Made by a program: the position numbers and the translations under genes. From Triticum aestivum (Eukaryota; Streptophyta; Magnoliopsida; Poales; Poaceae): DNA of 64,000 nt. This document shows, in pieces, positions 10,427-22,921 of the stretch; position 1 is the stretch's first letter; every line of letters starts with the position of its first letter. The notes under the pieces are model-generated. The model saw nothing but the letters and a program-made list of their open reading frames with translations, was not told the DNA's origin and ran no database searches. Location: contig NC_057809.1 of assembly GCF_018294505.1 (NCBI RefSeq), positions 422,180,233 through 422,244,232 of the forward strand, in the 5' to 3' direction.

Positions 10427-11431
10427 ATGCCTCCGAGACGCAACAATGGATTTGCTTTCCCACCGGAGCTCACTCAGTTAATCCAACAGCAGAATGCATT
10501 GATGCAGATACTAGTCCAGAATTAGAATCAGGGGAACAACAACCCACCACCACCACCACCTGTTGATCACTTAGCCTGTTTTCTAAGGCTGAATCCGCCG
10601 GTGTTCTCCAGTAGCACCGAGCCGATAGTTGCAGATGATTGGCTCCGCAAGATTGGAAGAGAGTTGACCACTGCAGGATGGACAGATGCGGAGAGAGTGC
10701 GTTTTGCCGCACACCAGCTTGAAGGACCCGCGGCATCATGGTGGGAGAATTTCACAGCCACTTACCCCATCGACACTGTTACATGGGACTAGTTTCAATA
10801 GGCTTTTCGTACTGCCCATGTATCAACAGGAGTTATGGTCATGAAGAAGCGCGAGTTTCGCAACTTACGCCAAGGAGGACGCACAGTTGGCCAGTATGTG
10901 GACGACTTTAGTAAGCTAGCACATTATGCCCCAGATGATGTTGCTGCGGATGCAGCTAAGCAGGAGAAGTTTTTGGAAGGACTGAATGATGAGCTGAGCA
11001 TGTAGTTGATGGTGGCAAATTTCAATAACTACCAGGAGTTGGTAGATAGAGCTCTCATGATTGAAGGGAAGCAACAGTAGATTGACAACCGCAAGAGGAA
11101 GTATGGACAAGGGAAGTATAATTCTGGAGCTCAGTAGAGACCCCGTTTTACCCCGAACTCGAGGGGACCCTTTCAGCATAACCATGGAGGTCACAATCAC
11201 ACTGGAGGAATGTCGCACAACCATAGTGGCACCAAGAACGGGAATGGTAATGGAGGAAGCAACGGATAGAACCGTCCCAACCCGGCAACGCCCACCAAGA
11301 AAGATCTAAGCCACGTTACTTGCTACAAGTGCCAGAAGACTGGACATTACGCCAATGAATGTCCTGAAGCTAAGAATGGAAACGGCAATGGAAGCTCTGG
11401 GAAGAAACCCAACCCTTTCAACAGGGGACAA
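10427..11431 (+). pseudogene. Outer gypsy gag (capsid and zinc knuckle), multiply stopped
   Basis: Frame starting at ATG 10427 (MPPRRNNGFAFPPEL). It contains the retrotransposon gag core (ADDWLRKIGRELTTAGW, ASWWENF), then a basic linker and a CCHC knuckle (CYKCQKTGHYANEC, about 11320-11360). There are seven in-frame TAG codons, at 10523, 10790, 10799, 11003, 11078, 11135 and 11267. Gag would bind RNA and build the cytoplasmic particle; this copy cannot make it. Confidence 0.9.
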
Positions 11432-13314
11432 GTGAACCACGTTAACGTGGAGGAGGTTGAAGCCCAGCCAGATGCAGTAATAGGTAAGTTTTTGGTTAAG
11501 TCACTTACTGCAGTTGTTCTTGTTTATACTGGTGCATCGCATTCATACATATCAAGGGGATTTGTGGATAAGTATAAACTGTCCACCAAAGTTCTTAGTA
11601 CACCTATGTTAGTGAGCTCGCCAGGAGCAGAGTATATGGCAAGCCAAGGATGTTTTCAGATGCCATTGACCATAGGTAGGGATGTTTTCCCCTTAGATCT
11701 GATAATTTTGGAGTCGCAAGGTTTGGATGTGATTCTGGGTATGGATTGGCTATCGATGTACAGAGGAAACATCGATTGCGCCAGTAAGACGATTTTTCTC
11801 ACCACCCTAGAATGAAGAAGGATCAAGTATGTATCCCGACATGTGCCGAATAGGACCCAAGTAAATTCCTTATCAGGAGTTGTACAGGAGGAAGTACCAA
11901 TGGTGAAGGATTTCCCGGATGTATTTCCAGAAGAGTTACCAGGCATGCCATCAGATAGAGGCATTGAGTTTTTGATTCAGCTTTCGCCAGGCACAGGGCC
12001 AATATCTAAGAGATCATACACGATGCCCGCAAAGGATTTGGATGAATTAAGAAGCAGATTAAGGAATTACTGGATAAAGATTATATATGCCCAAGTTCGT
12101 CACCTTGGGGATCACCAGTGCTTCTAGTGGAGAAGAAGGATGGATCATTAAGGATGGTCGTTGATTATCGACGACTGAATGAGGTGACGATCAAGAACAA
12201 GTACTCACTGCTGATGATCAATGATTTGTTTGACCAACTGCAAGGAGCTAAGGTGTTTTCCAAGATCGATCTGCGATCAGGGTACCACCAGCCGAAGATT
12301 CCAGAGCAGGATATACCTAAGACAGCTTTTACCATGAGGTACGGGCTATATGAGTATACCGTTATGTCATTTGGCCTCACTAATGCACCTGCCTACTTTA
12401 TGAACATGATGAACAAGGTGTTTATGGAGTTTTTGGATAAGTTCGTTGTGGTGTTCATTGATGATATTCTGGTCTACTCGAAGAATGAAGAGGAACATAA
12501 AGAGCATTTGCGTTTAGTACTTGGGAAGCTCAGAGAATATCAGCTATATGCCAAGTTCAGCAAGTGTGAGTTTTGGTTGAAGGAAGTTGGATTCCTTGGA
12601 CATGTTATATCCGGAGAAGGAATAGCAGTAGACCCCACCAAAGTTGTCACTGTGACAAATTGGGAGGCACCCACGTCAGTTGGAGAGATCCGGAGTAGTC
12701 TTGGACTCGCAGGATACTACCGGAGGTTCATCAAAAATTTCTCGAGGATTGCAAAGCCTATGACGGAGTTGTTGAAAAAGGACACCAACTTCAAATGGAC
12801 TAAGGAATGTGAGGCCAGTTTTCAGGAGTTGAAGAAACGGTTGGTTACATCACCAGTGTTAATTCTGCCAGATCATGAAGTGTATTGCAACGCTTCTCGT
12901 CGAGGACTTGGAGCCGTACTTATGCAGGAGGGAAGAGTTGTTTCATACGCCTCACGACAGCTTAAACCACATGAGTTGAATTATGCTACACATGATTTGG
13001 AGTTAGCAGTCGTAGTGCATGCGTTGAAGACTTGGAGACATTTTCTCATTGGAAACCATTGTGAGGTATACACGGATCACAAGAGTTTGAAGTATATCTT
13101 CACGCAGAAGGAGTTGAATCTCAGGCAGAGCAGATGGTTGGAACTCATTAAGGATTATGATATGAAGCTGCATTATCATCCCGGAAAGGCTAACATAGTA
13201 GCCGATGCGTTGAGTCGCAAGAGTCATGTCAACACACTCATGACCGGAGAATTACCCAAGGAGTTAGCAGAGGACCTTCACGAGCTATGTTTGGAGATAG
13301 ATCCGAGAGGCTAT
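11432..13314 (+). pseudogene. Outer gypsy protease-RT-RNase H, interrupted
   Basis: Protease (11432-11815): the active site reads YTGAS where DTGAS is expected, so the catalytic aspartate is lost; the flap-side GMDWL motif is present. A TGA at 11813 and a frameshift near 12050 break the frame. From 12118 the reverse transcriptase is open to the insertion: [26 protein letters not shown] and the active site FIDDILVYS are all present. RNase H follows, but VYCNAS replaces the usual DAS catalytic aspartate; [11 protein letters not shown] and ADALSRK are kept. The frame stops being its own at 13314, where the other gypsy LTR begins; the next host codons resume at 27144. Confidence 0.92.
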
Positions 13315-16300
13315 TGTAACGCCCTCGATGCGGTTATATCTCCCACGTGTCGAGGCACGACTTAGAGGCATAACCGCATTGAAAGCAATGTCACAAGTGT
13401 AGGTAATCTTCACAACATCCCTTGTAATATAGATAATAAAAGGGGAGATAACATAGTTGGCTTACACTCGCCACGTCAATCAAATACATAAATAGCATTT
13501 CAACATTCAAACACTCAAAACCCGACTACGGCGCCTAAATTAAAAGATAACCCAACATGCGACACGGTCCCGATCACCCCGACTGGGCACCACTACTGAT
13601 CATCAGGAAAAGAAACATAGTATCGTTGAGAGTCCTCGTCAAACTCCCACTTGAGCTCGAGCACGCCATCTGGAGCGGAATCATCAGGCCCTGCATCTGG
13701 TGTAATAGTAATCTGTGAGCCACAAGGACTCAGCAATCTCGCACCTTCGCGATCAAGACTATTTAAGCTTATAGGAAAGGCAAGGTAATATATGTGGAGC
13801 TGCAGCAAGCGACTAGCATATATGGTGGCTAACCTGTTCGCAAGAGAGAGCGAGAAGAGAAGGCAAAGCGCGAACAAATAACTAAAGAGGGAAAACCTGC
13901 GGCAAGCATTACTCCAACACCGTGTCCACTTCCCGGACTCCGTCGAGAAGAGGCCATCACGGTAACTCACACATTTGATTCATTTTAATTAAGTTAAGGT
14001 TTAAGTTATCTACAATCGAACATTAACAAATTCCCATTTGCCCATAACCGCGGGCACGGCTTTCGAAAGTTCAATCCCTGCAGGGGGGGGTCCCAACTTG
14101 GCCCATGACAAGCTCTCACGGTCAACGAAGGAATAGACCTCCTCCCGAGATGTTCCGATCAGACTCGGTATCTCGGTTCTTCAAGACACTTCGACAGGTT
14201 AAAACAATTCCAGCAACACCGCCCGAATGTGCCGACAAATCCCGATAGGAGCTGCACATATCTCGTTCTTAGGGCACACTCAGATGAGACTAGCTACGAG
14301 TAAAACCAAACCTCAAGTTGCCCCGAGGTGGCCCGCAGGCAGCTCAGTCGGACCAACACTCAGAGGAGCACTGGCCCAGGGGGGTTTAAAAAAAGATGAC
14401 CCTTGGGCTCCGGAAACCCAAGGGAAAAAGGCTAGGTGGCAAATGGTAAAACCAAGGTTGGGCATTGCTGGATAAGCTTTATTCAAGGCGAACTATCAAG
14501 GGGTTCCCATTATAACCCAACCGCGTAAGGAATGCAAAATCCGGGAACATAACACCGATATGACAGAAAACTAGGGCGGCAAGAGTGGAACAAAACACTA
14601 GGCGAGAGGCCGAGCCTTCCACCCTTTACCAAGTATATAGATGCATTAAGATAACATGGCAATGTAATGATATCCCAACAAGTAAATAAGGTTCCAACAA
14701 GGAACGGCCTCCAATCTTCACCTGCAACTAGCAACGCTATAAGAGGGGCTGAGCAAAGCGGTAACATAGCCAATCAACGGTTTGCTAGGACATGGTGGGT
14801 TAGAGGTTTGACATGGCAATTTGGGAGGCTTGAAAGCAAGTGGTAGGCATCGTAGCATGGCATAGCAAAAGAGCGAGCATCTAGCAAAGCGAAGATAGTA
14901 GTGATTTCAAGGGTATGATCATCTTGCCTGCACAGTTGTCAGAGTTGACTGGATCCTCGAAAGCAAACTCAATGGGCTCCACGTTAGCGAACTCGTCTCC
15001 CGGCTCTACCTAAACAAGACAAACAAGCAACAAGGACACAATCAACCACGTGCAAGGCTCAAACAATGTGATGCAAGGATGGTATGCTATGCGGGATGCG
15101 ATGCGGGATGCATATGCAAGATTTGACAAGAGATGCATGAACCTGGCCTCGACTTGGAAATCCAAGTGTTCCACTGGAAAGATGAGATGAAATTGCTTGA
15201 AAATGATATAAAGAACGCCGGAATCGGAGTTACGGTTTGGAAATGGCAAGCAATTCAAATATGACCACGTTCTGCGATTTACAGCAAGTAGTCCACTAAA
15301 TGCAACGAGATGAACATGCTATAGCACCCAAACATGGCATCAAAATACATGGCAGGAACACATTCATGATGCTTAACAAAAGTCTACCACTGAGCTACGG
15401 CCAATTCATCCATTAACAGGTTCAAACAAGCATGGCAAAAATGCATTTGGTAAACAGATTTCAGAACGGGGAAATTAACACTTGTCTGGAATTTCAGATC
15501 AGATAGCACTCTTCGGAGCATCAAAACTATATGCTACAGGACCTGAACATGGCAAAGTAATGCATGGCATGGAGCTACTCAAAAAGCTTAACAAAAATCC
15601 CTTAGTGACCTTGAGCCAAAAGGGATCAGAAAATACAATTGCAAGCATGTGAACATGGCAAAAACATAATCAGTTCTCAGACTTAGTGAAAACTGGAGCA
15701 TGCTGAAACAGATATCAAGTAGGCATGTTTACGAGCTCGATGCACTCACTACAGAGCATGTCATGATAATCTAAAAATACACCTATTAAGAATACACAAA
15801 ATAAAAGCTAGACATGGCAAGAACAATAACATATCATGCACGGATCAACTACAACATCATCGGCAAAATCGCTAACTAGTAGACAATCTGCCCAGATTCA
15901 CAAAGTAGCAAAAGTAGAGCTTGATTGGCACAAGCTAGGGTGCTCCATAATTGCAAACAAAGACATGTATGGATAGAGCACTACAACATTAACAAAACAT
16001 CCTTACTTATCATCCTCAAAAGAGGCACGGATCACTAGGAAACAACATGAACATATGGCCATATGAGATAAACAGGTCAAGGACTTAGTGGAAATGCTAA
16101 GTCCCTGAAATCAGCATTACCAAGTGCCTCACTTTGCAAGCTCGTGCTAGTCACCACACACATCACAAAAATACATGGGTTGCACCTCTGGAAAGATGGC
16201 AAAACCCTTAACAAAACACATGTAGAGCTCATGGGCATATCATGCACACAATAATCATGGAAAAAATGACAAATATCTAAATGGAGCAGCAGATCTGACA

Positions 16301-17544
16301 ATTATCTCAAGTAGCACTCTTCTAACAGCATTTCTGGCATCAAGATGAACTCAAATGAAAATGATGCAATGAGATGAAATGATGTACTCTCTGAGGCGAA
16401 CATTTTGATATGCTATATGCCCAAAACGGAGTTACGGATGCAAAGTTACGGCACGATGAACATGGGCACATGAACTAGGGTTTCGGGAGAAAGTCAACCG
16501 TCGGGATCCAGATCCAGATCTGGCACGTTGCACGAGGTTGGCCGGAGTTCGCTCGGGCTAGCCGAAATGGAAGAAGAAGACCGGGGCGAGGCGAGGCCGG
16601 AGCCGGCGGTGGCGATGGCGGCGCCGGGAGGCGGCGGACGGCGGTGAGGCGGCGAGTGGCGGGGCGGCGGCTTGCGGCGCCGGCCGGCGAGGTCGCCGGA
16701 GCTGAGGGCGCGGCTGCCGGAGTCGCGGCACGGCGGGGCTTCACCGGAGGAGAGGCGGCGCGCTGACGGCGGCGAGGGGCGGCGCTAGGAGGCGGCAGAC
16801 GGCGAAGCGGGCGATAGGCGGCGGCGGGCGCGCGGGCCCTCGAGGGCCGGCTGCGGGCCGGGCGGGCCGCGACGGTGGGAGGAGGCGCCCGGTGACGTGG
16901 TGCCGTCTGATTGGCGCGGGCGGCGGCGGCAATTTCGTTCGGCGGCGGCGGGGCGATTTTAGGGTTTGGACGGGGGAGAGATCCGGATTTTCGAGGAGGG
17001 GTCTATTTATAGGCATCGGAGGAGCTAGGAGAGTCCAAATGAGGTGCGGTTTTCGGCCACGCGATCGTGATCGAATGCTCTAGATGATGGAGAGGGTTTT
17101 GGTAGGTTTTGGGCCAACTTGGAGGGGTGTTGGGCTGCACACACACGAGGCCTTTTTCGGTCCCTCGGTTAACCGTTGGAGTATCAAACGAAGTCCAAAT
17201 GGTACGAAACTTGACAGATGGTCTACCGGTAGTAAACCAAGGATGCTTGGCAAGTCTCAGTCCAATCCGGCAATATTTAATCCCCACACATGAAAGAAAG
17301 ATAGAAATGACCACCAGAGGAGAACGAAGCGCCGGAATGCAAAATGGACAACGGGGAAAATGCTCGAATGCATGAGATGAACACATATGCAAATGCAATG
17401 CACATGATGACATGATAAGAGATGCATGGCAACGACAACAACACACGGAGACAAAAACCCGAACCCGAGAAAATAAAATAACTTAACGCCGGAAACGGCA
17501 AGAGTTGGAATACATAATGGGTAAATCATATCCGGGGTGTTACA
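13315..17544 (-). repeat. 3' LTR (element orientation) of the inner gypsy element
   Basis: 4230 bp, starting TGTAACGCCC on the + strand and ending GGGTGTTACA. Near 16540-16960 it has an extremely GC-rich, GGC-repeat stretch. A TATA box on the minus strand (TATAAATAG, complement of 17003-17011) lies about 535 bp from the outer edge, so most of the LTR is transcribed R/U5 sequence. Confidence 0.95.
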
Positions 17545-17715
17545 ACACTCCACCACTACGAAAGGATCTCGTCCCGAGATCTAGGACTGAAAGAACGCTG
17601 GGTACTCAGAATGGAGGTGATCCTCGCGTTCCCAGGTAGCTTCACGGACGGAATGGTGTGACCACTTGACTTTGAGGAATTTGATTGACTTGTTGCGAGT
17701 CTTGCGTTCAGTCTC

Positions 17716-18126
17716 TTAAAGAATAGCAATGGGGTGCTCACGGTAAGAGAGATCTGCTTGGAGCTCAATGTCTTCGAAGTTGACGATGCGGTCAGGAGTC
17801 TTGAAGCACTTACAGAGCTGAGAGACATGGAACACGTCGTGCACATTTGCAAAGTTTGAGGGAAGCTCGAGTTGATAGGCGAGATCGCCTCTCTTGCTGA
17901 CGATCTTGAAAGGTCCTACGTATCTAGGGGCAAGCTTCCCTTTGATACCAAAGCGACGAGTACTTTTCATAGGAGAGACGCGGAGGTACACATGATCTCC
18001 GATCTCGAAAGACAAATCACGGTGCTTACTATCATAGTAGCTCTTCTGGCGCGATTGGGCTGCTTTGAGGTTATCGCGAATGACTTTGCACATTTCCTCT
18101 GCCTCTGTGATTAAGTCATTACCCAA
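17716..18126 (-). pseudogene. Inner gypsy integrase C-terminal region
   Basis: A 136-residue frame, shifted relative to the integrase core upstream. It contains KSYYDSKHRDLSFEIGDHVYLRV, the SH3-like GPFKIV strand and HVSQLCKCFKTPD, the usual C-terminal tail of chromovirus-type integrases. It overlaps the upstream frame by 16 bp, and a frameshift at about 18115 separates them. Confidence 0.85.
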
Positions 18127-19538
18127 AAGCTGGCGCTCACCGGTTTCAGACCAGTTGAGAGGGGTACGGCACTTCCTGCGTACAGAATTTCAAATGGGGC
18201 CTTGCCCGAAATTTCTTGAAAACTGTTGTTGTAGGAGAATTCAGCATATGGAAGACAAACCTCCCACTTCATGCCGAAGGAGATCACACAAGCCCTGAGC
18301 ATATCTTCAAGAATCTGATTGACACGCTCGACTTGACCGCTAGTCTGGGGGTGGAAAGCTGTGCTAAAGCGGATGTTAGTGCCCATGGCCTTCTGAAAAG
18401 AATCCCAAAACTTTGAGGTAAAGATGCTGCCACGATCTGAAGAGATCACTTGTGGAATACCGTGCAGAGAGACAATTCGAGAGGTATAGAGCTCTGCCAA
18501 TTGAGCTGCAGTGATAGACTCTTTGATAGGCAGAAAGTGAGCCACTTTAGTGAGTTTGTCGATAACAACAAATATAGCATCATTGCCACGTTTGGACTTT
18601 GGAAACCCAGACACGAAGTCCATCTCAATGTGGTCAAACTTCCATTCTGGAATGGCAAGAGGTTGGAGGAGACCAGCTGGCCTTTGGTGTTCTGCCTTCA
18701 CTCTTTTGCAGACATCACACTCATTCACGAACTGAGCAATCTCGCGCTTCATTCGAGTCCACCAATAAGCCTGCTTGAGGTCCTGATACATCTTCGTGCT
18801 CCCAGGGTGGATGGAGAGGAGAGAATTGTGAGCCTCATTCATGATCACTTTACGAAGGTCACCTTTGGGCACGACAATACGATCCTCGAAGAAGAGAGTA
18901 TCCTTGTCATCAAGGCGGTAGCACTTATACTTGGGTTGACTCTTGGCAATCCCAATCTTCACCTTCTTCACCATAGAATCAAGAAGTTGAGCTTGGCGAA
19001 TCTGATCTTCCAAGGTTGGAGAGACTTGAAGGTTGGCGAGGAAACCTTGTGGAACAACTTGCAGATTAAGTTTGCGGAAGGCTTCACAAAGCTCGGGTTG
19101 ATAAGGCTTGAGAATCAGACTGTTGCAATAAGCCTTCCTGCTCAATGCATCAGCAATCACATTGTCCTTGCCTGGAGTATACTCGATACTCGGATTATAC
19201 TCTTGAATCATTTCGACCCATCGAGTCTGCCTGAGGTTGAGATTAGGCTGAGTGAAGATGTACTTGAGACTCTTGTGATCAGTGAAGATGTCCACTTTTC
19301 TTCCCAATAAGAGATGTCTCCAAGTCAAAAGAGCATGCACAACTGCCGCCAACTCAAGATCATGAGTGGGGTAGTTCTTTTCATTGGGCTTCAATTGGCG
19401 AGAGGTATAAGCAACAACTTTCTTCTCTTGCATCAAAACTGCGCCAAGACCTTGGAGAGATGCATCACAAAAGACCTCATATGGTTTGGATTCATCAGGC
19501 GGAGTCAGAACTGGAGCAGTGATCAATTTCTCTTTCAA
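18111..19538 (-). pseudogene. Inner gypsy RNase H and integrase
   Basis: 475 codons. RNase H covers about residues 20-150, with [21 protein letters not shown] and VIADALSRK intact. Integrase follows: an H-H-C-C zinc module (HNSLLSIHPGS... to CDVCKRVKAEH), then a catalytic core with D in MDFVSGFPK, D in VISSDRGSIF and E in HPQTSGQVERVNQ. All catalytic residues are present. The frame is cut off from the RT by stops near 19590 and 19703, and its end by the frameshift at about 18115. Confidence 0.93.
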
Positions 19539-19703
19539 AGTGTTGAAATCAATGTCACACTCCAGAGACCAAACGTACTTGACGTGCTTCTAGAGAAGAT
19601 TAGAGAGAGGCTTCGCGATCTTAGAAAAGTTCTCCACGAACCTTCTACAATAGCTTGCTAGGCCGAGGAAGCTACGGAGTTGCTTCACATTCTGAGGAGG
19701 TTC

Positions 19704-21242
19704 CTAATTCACAATTGCAGACACCTTCTCGGGATTCACCGCAATGCCCTTGGCAGAGATGATATGACCAAGATAAAGAACCTCATCGAGCCAAAATTTG
19801 CAGTTGGAGAACTTGGCGTAGAACTGATGTTCCCTGAGCTTATCGAGTACCAAACGCAAGTGCTTGGCATGATCTTCCTTGTTCTTCGAGAAAACCAGAA
19901 TGTCGTCGAGATAGACCAAAACGAAGTCATTGGTGTAGGCGTTGAAGATGAGATTCATCATGCGAGAGAAAGTCGGAGGAGCGTTGACGAGGCCAAAAGA
20001 CATGACATTGTATTCATATGAACCATAGCTTGTTCTGAAGGCTGTCTTGGGAATATCTTGCTCACGGATTCGAATCTGATGATAACCCATACGGAGATCA
20101 AGCTTGGAGAATACTTGGGCACCCTTGAGTTGTTCGAACAGCTCATTGATGTTGGGAAGTGGGTATTTGTTCTTTATGGTCTTCTTGTTCAATGGAAGGT
20201 AATCAACACAAAGCCGGTCCATTCCATCCTTCTTCTTCACAAAAAGAACACCACAACCCCACGGAGAAGAACTAGGCCGGATGAGACCCATTCTCTCTTG
20301 AACATCGAGTTGCTTCTTCAGCTCCTTCAACTCTTCAGGTCCGAGCTTATAAGGACGTTTGCAAACAGGTTCCGTGCCAGGCTCAAGATCGATGACGAAT
20401 TCAACTGGCCGGTGCGGAGGCATTCCTGGAAGCTCTTCTGGAAAGACGTCTTGATATTCGCAAACGATTGGAATTTGCGAGATGGCATCGAGTTCACCCT
20501 TCTCATTGAGAGAAAATAGACGGATTGTATCATCACGAGCGGCAAAAACAATTACATCCTCAGACGAATGAGTCAATTGAATCTGCCTGGCTGCACAGTC
20601 AAGATGTGCCTTGTGCTTAGAAAGCCAATCCATTCCGAGAATAAGATCAATATCCGAATCACCAAGAACTGTTGGAGAAGCCAGAAACTTGAAATCACCC
20701 ATCATGATAGAAATATCCGGAACCATCATACTAGAACTCAGACGCTTAGCCGGAGAGACGACTTGCATAGCTCTAGGTAAAGCCTTAGTACTAAAATTGT
20801 TCTCCGATGCAAATGGGAATGACATGAAGGAATGCGATGCACCAGAGTCAAAAAGTAATTTAGCTGGAATATCATTAACAGGAAGGTTACCCATGATGAC
20901 ATCTGACGAGTCCTCTGCCTGAGCTACATTCATCAAGTTGACCTTGGCGTGCTTGGGGTTATGCTTGACCACAGCTGTACTTGCCGATCTCACGGGAGGA
21001 GGAGGAGGAAGATGCCTCTGATTGAAACACTTGTTGGCATAGTGACCCTTCTGTTGGCACTTGTTGCACGTGACCTCTGAAAGCGGACGGTGATACGGAG
21101 CACTCGATCTTGGAGCTTGTGACGAAGTCTTGTTCTGAAAGCCAGGGTTGGGTGGGTGGGAAGATCCACTGCCACCTTTGCTCTTCTGATACGACTGACG
21201 GAACGGAGGAGGAGGAAGCCAATACTTCTGCTGCTTGGCCAC
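19704..21242 (-). pseudogene. Inner gypsy zinc knuckle, protease and reverse transcriptase
   Basis: 512 codons. It begins with a Gln/Pro-rich linker, then the CCHC knuckle ([14 protein letters not shown]), the protease active site [10 protein letters not shown] and GMDWLSKHK, and the [40 protein letters not shown] and the active site [11 protein letters not shown]. The catalytic residues are intact. It ends at a TAG (19703-19701) where a tryptophan codon is expected, so the RT thumb lies in the next 160 bases, out of frame with a continuous product. Confidence 0.95.
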
Positions 21243-21269
21243 TTGAGTAGAGGAAGACGGAGTAACATC

Positions 21270-21995
21270 TCAAACTCGCTTCTTGGAAGCATCACACCTC
21301 AGTTGAGCAGCCTCTTGCTTCAATGCCATGTTGTAGAACTCATCATACCTCAAGGGCTCAAAGAGAACAAGAGCTAGCTGGATTTCTTCTCTGAGACCAC
21401 CTCTGAACTGGTATATCATGCTCTTCTCATCAGGGACGTCCTGCTTAGCAAAGTGGGCGAGCTTCTGGAACAACTTGTTGTAGTCATAGACAGACAAAGA
21501 GCCTTGCTTCAGGTTGCGGAATTCCTCACGCTTGCTTTCAACCATGCTCTGAGGGATATGGTGAGCTCTGAAATCTTGACGGAATTCATCCCAGGTAATC
21601 ACACGTCCACCTCTGGAATCCTTGTACTGCTGGAACCATTCTGCAGCTTAGTCTTTGAGTTGGAAGGAAGCGAACTTGACAAAGTCCTCAGGCCTGACGT
21701 TACTGCACTCGAAAGGCTTGCATAGATCCACGAGCCAATCGTCAGCATCAGTTGCCTCAACACAATTGCTGAAAGTCTTTGGCCCGTTAGCAAGGAACTG
21801 GTTGAGTGTAGCAAAGTGATTCTGATTGTTGCCTTGGTTGCCTTGATTCACTTGATTGCGCTCTTGAAGAATTTGCATGATCAACTGCGTGTTTGCATTG
21901 GTTGCGGCCATCACAGCTTGCCATGCCTCCGTAGGAGGGGGAGGTGGTGGCGGATCTTGATTCTGATTTGGATTGGTGCTTTTAGCGGGAGCCAT
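21270..21995 (-). pseudogene. Inner gypsy gag
   Basis: Start at ATG 21995-21993 (MAPAKSTNPNQ). A Pro-rich N-terminus and an Asn/Gln-rich linker precede the gag core (ATDADDWLVDL). An in-frame stop follows SFQLKD near 21648, where CAA or CAG is expected, then the core continues (WDEFRQDFRAHHIP, FRNLKQGSLSV, YQFRGGL) to a TGA near 21270. Both stops fit C-to-T changes. The protein would form the particle shell; this copy would give only fragments. Confidence 0.9.
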
Positions 21996-22921
21996 CCTGA
22001 AGAGGTTGACCACCGTTAGCACATTGACAGATAAAATGAAGCTGAATCCAATGGAATGAAAATTGCAACATAAAGTCTTCACATCCGAACAAAATGAACG
22101 AATACATTCCTCTTGAAATGGTCACATATCCATAAATTGAGAAGCCACTCAGAATTTAGGTAGAGAAATAAATCAACAAGGTACGGAACAAGAACGAATA
22201 CTCGGTAAGAAAACCCAATCTCAAACCAAATATCCGTGGAAGAAGAACTAGAGCTACAAGAATTCCCACCTATGAAACTCTCGAACCTTTCTGGTTATGC
22301 AATCAAGTGTTGGGGATACAGGGGAAGCATAATATCTCACCCAAATCTAGCAAATCCTACATCCAGCTGTATCCATCCTTCAACACATAACCGAGAAAAA
22401 CTTCGGAAACCATTTACCTCAACCTTCGAAAAGCATCCGTTATACAAGTTATGGCAATACTCTCGAACTCCCGCCCCAGTACTGGGTGGCGTCGAGGTTA
22501 TCTCACCAACGAACTGCATAAAAGAGATTTTCGATGTCGGCGTACTAAACTCAGGTATTCCAGAACTGCAACGATAAAATTATGACGACAACACCTCAGA
22601 GCTCAACTCCCTGGGACACTTCCACAAAACCCCTGACAGGAGGCACCAAGACAATGTTCTCGTCATAAAACCATCGGAACGATTCCAAGATACCCGCGTG
22701 ATCCTAAAAAAAATTTAGTGAAATTTGAGAAGAGAAGAGTCAAAACTCTACGTTAGGATGCCTTACCAGAGCGATGAGGAGACTGGGAAGTAAAAAGAAT
22801 TCCTAAACTCTCTGATATATAATTCCTAAATGACTCAAAACATTTTTCTAGACACAACTCGGCCACTAATAACGATCAAGCAATGGGGCTCCTAAGGTCG
22901 GGATTGCTCTAATTACCAACT
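21996..22921 (-). other. Leader between 5' LTR and gag of the inner gypsy element
   Basis: Untranslated leader with the primer-binding site at its LTR edge (minus strand, about 22919-22905). No conserved reading frame; the open frames seen here are short and lie on the opposite strand. Confidence 0.8.

Noticed and set aside
13593..13970. 125-codon open frame in the LTR, with a shorter version at 23230-23577
   Set aside because: Conserved only because the LTRs are recent copies; no start context, splice support or known domain.
16475..17016. Pro/Arg-rich open frames in the LTR GC-rich block (also 26101-26677)
   Set aside because: Open frames on both strands arise from GGC-rich composition; the two LTR copies differ by indels that shift the frame.
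18450..19310. 286-codon open frame on the + strand across the integrase region
   Set aside because: It is antisense to a clearly recognisable RNase H-integrase frame.
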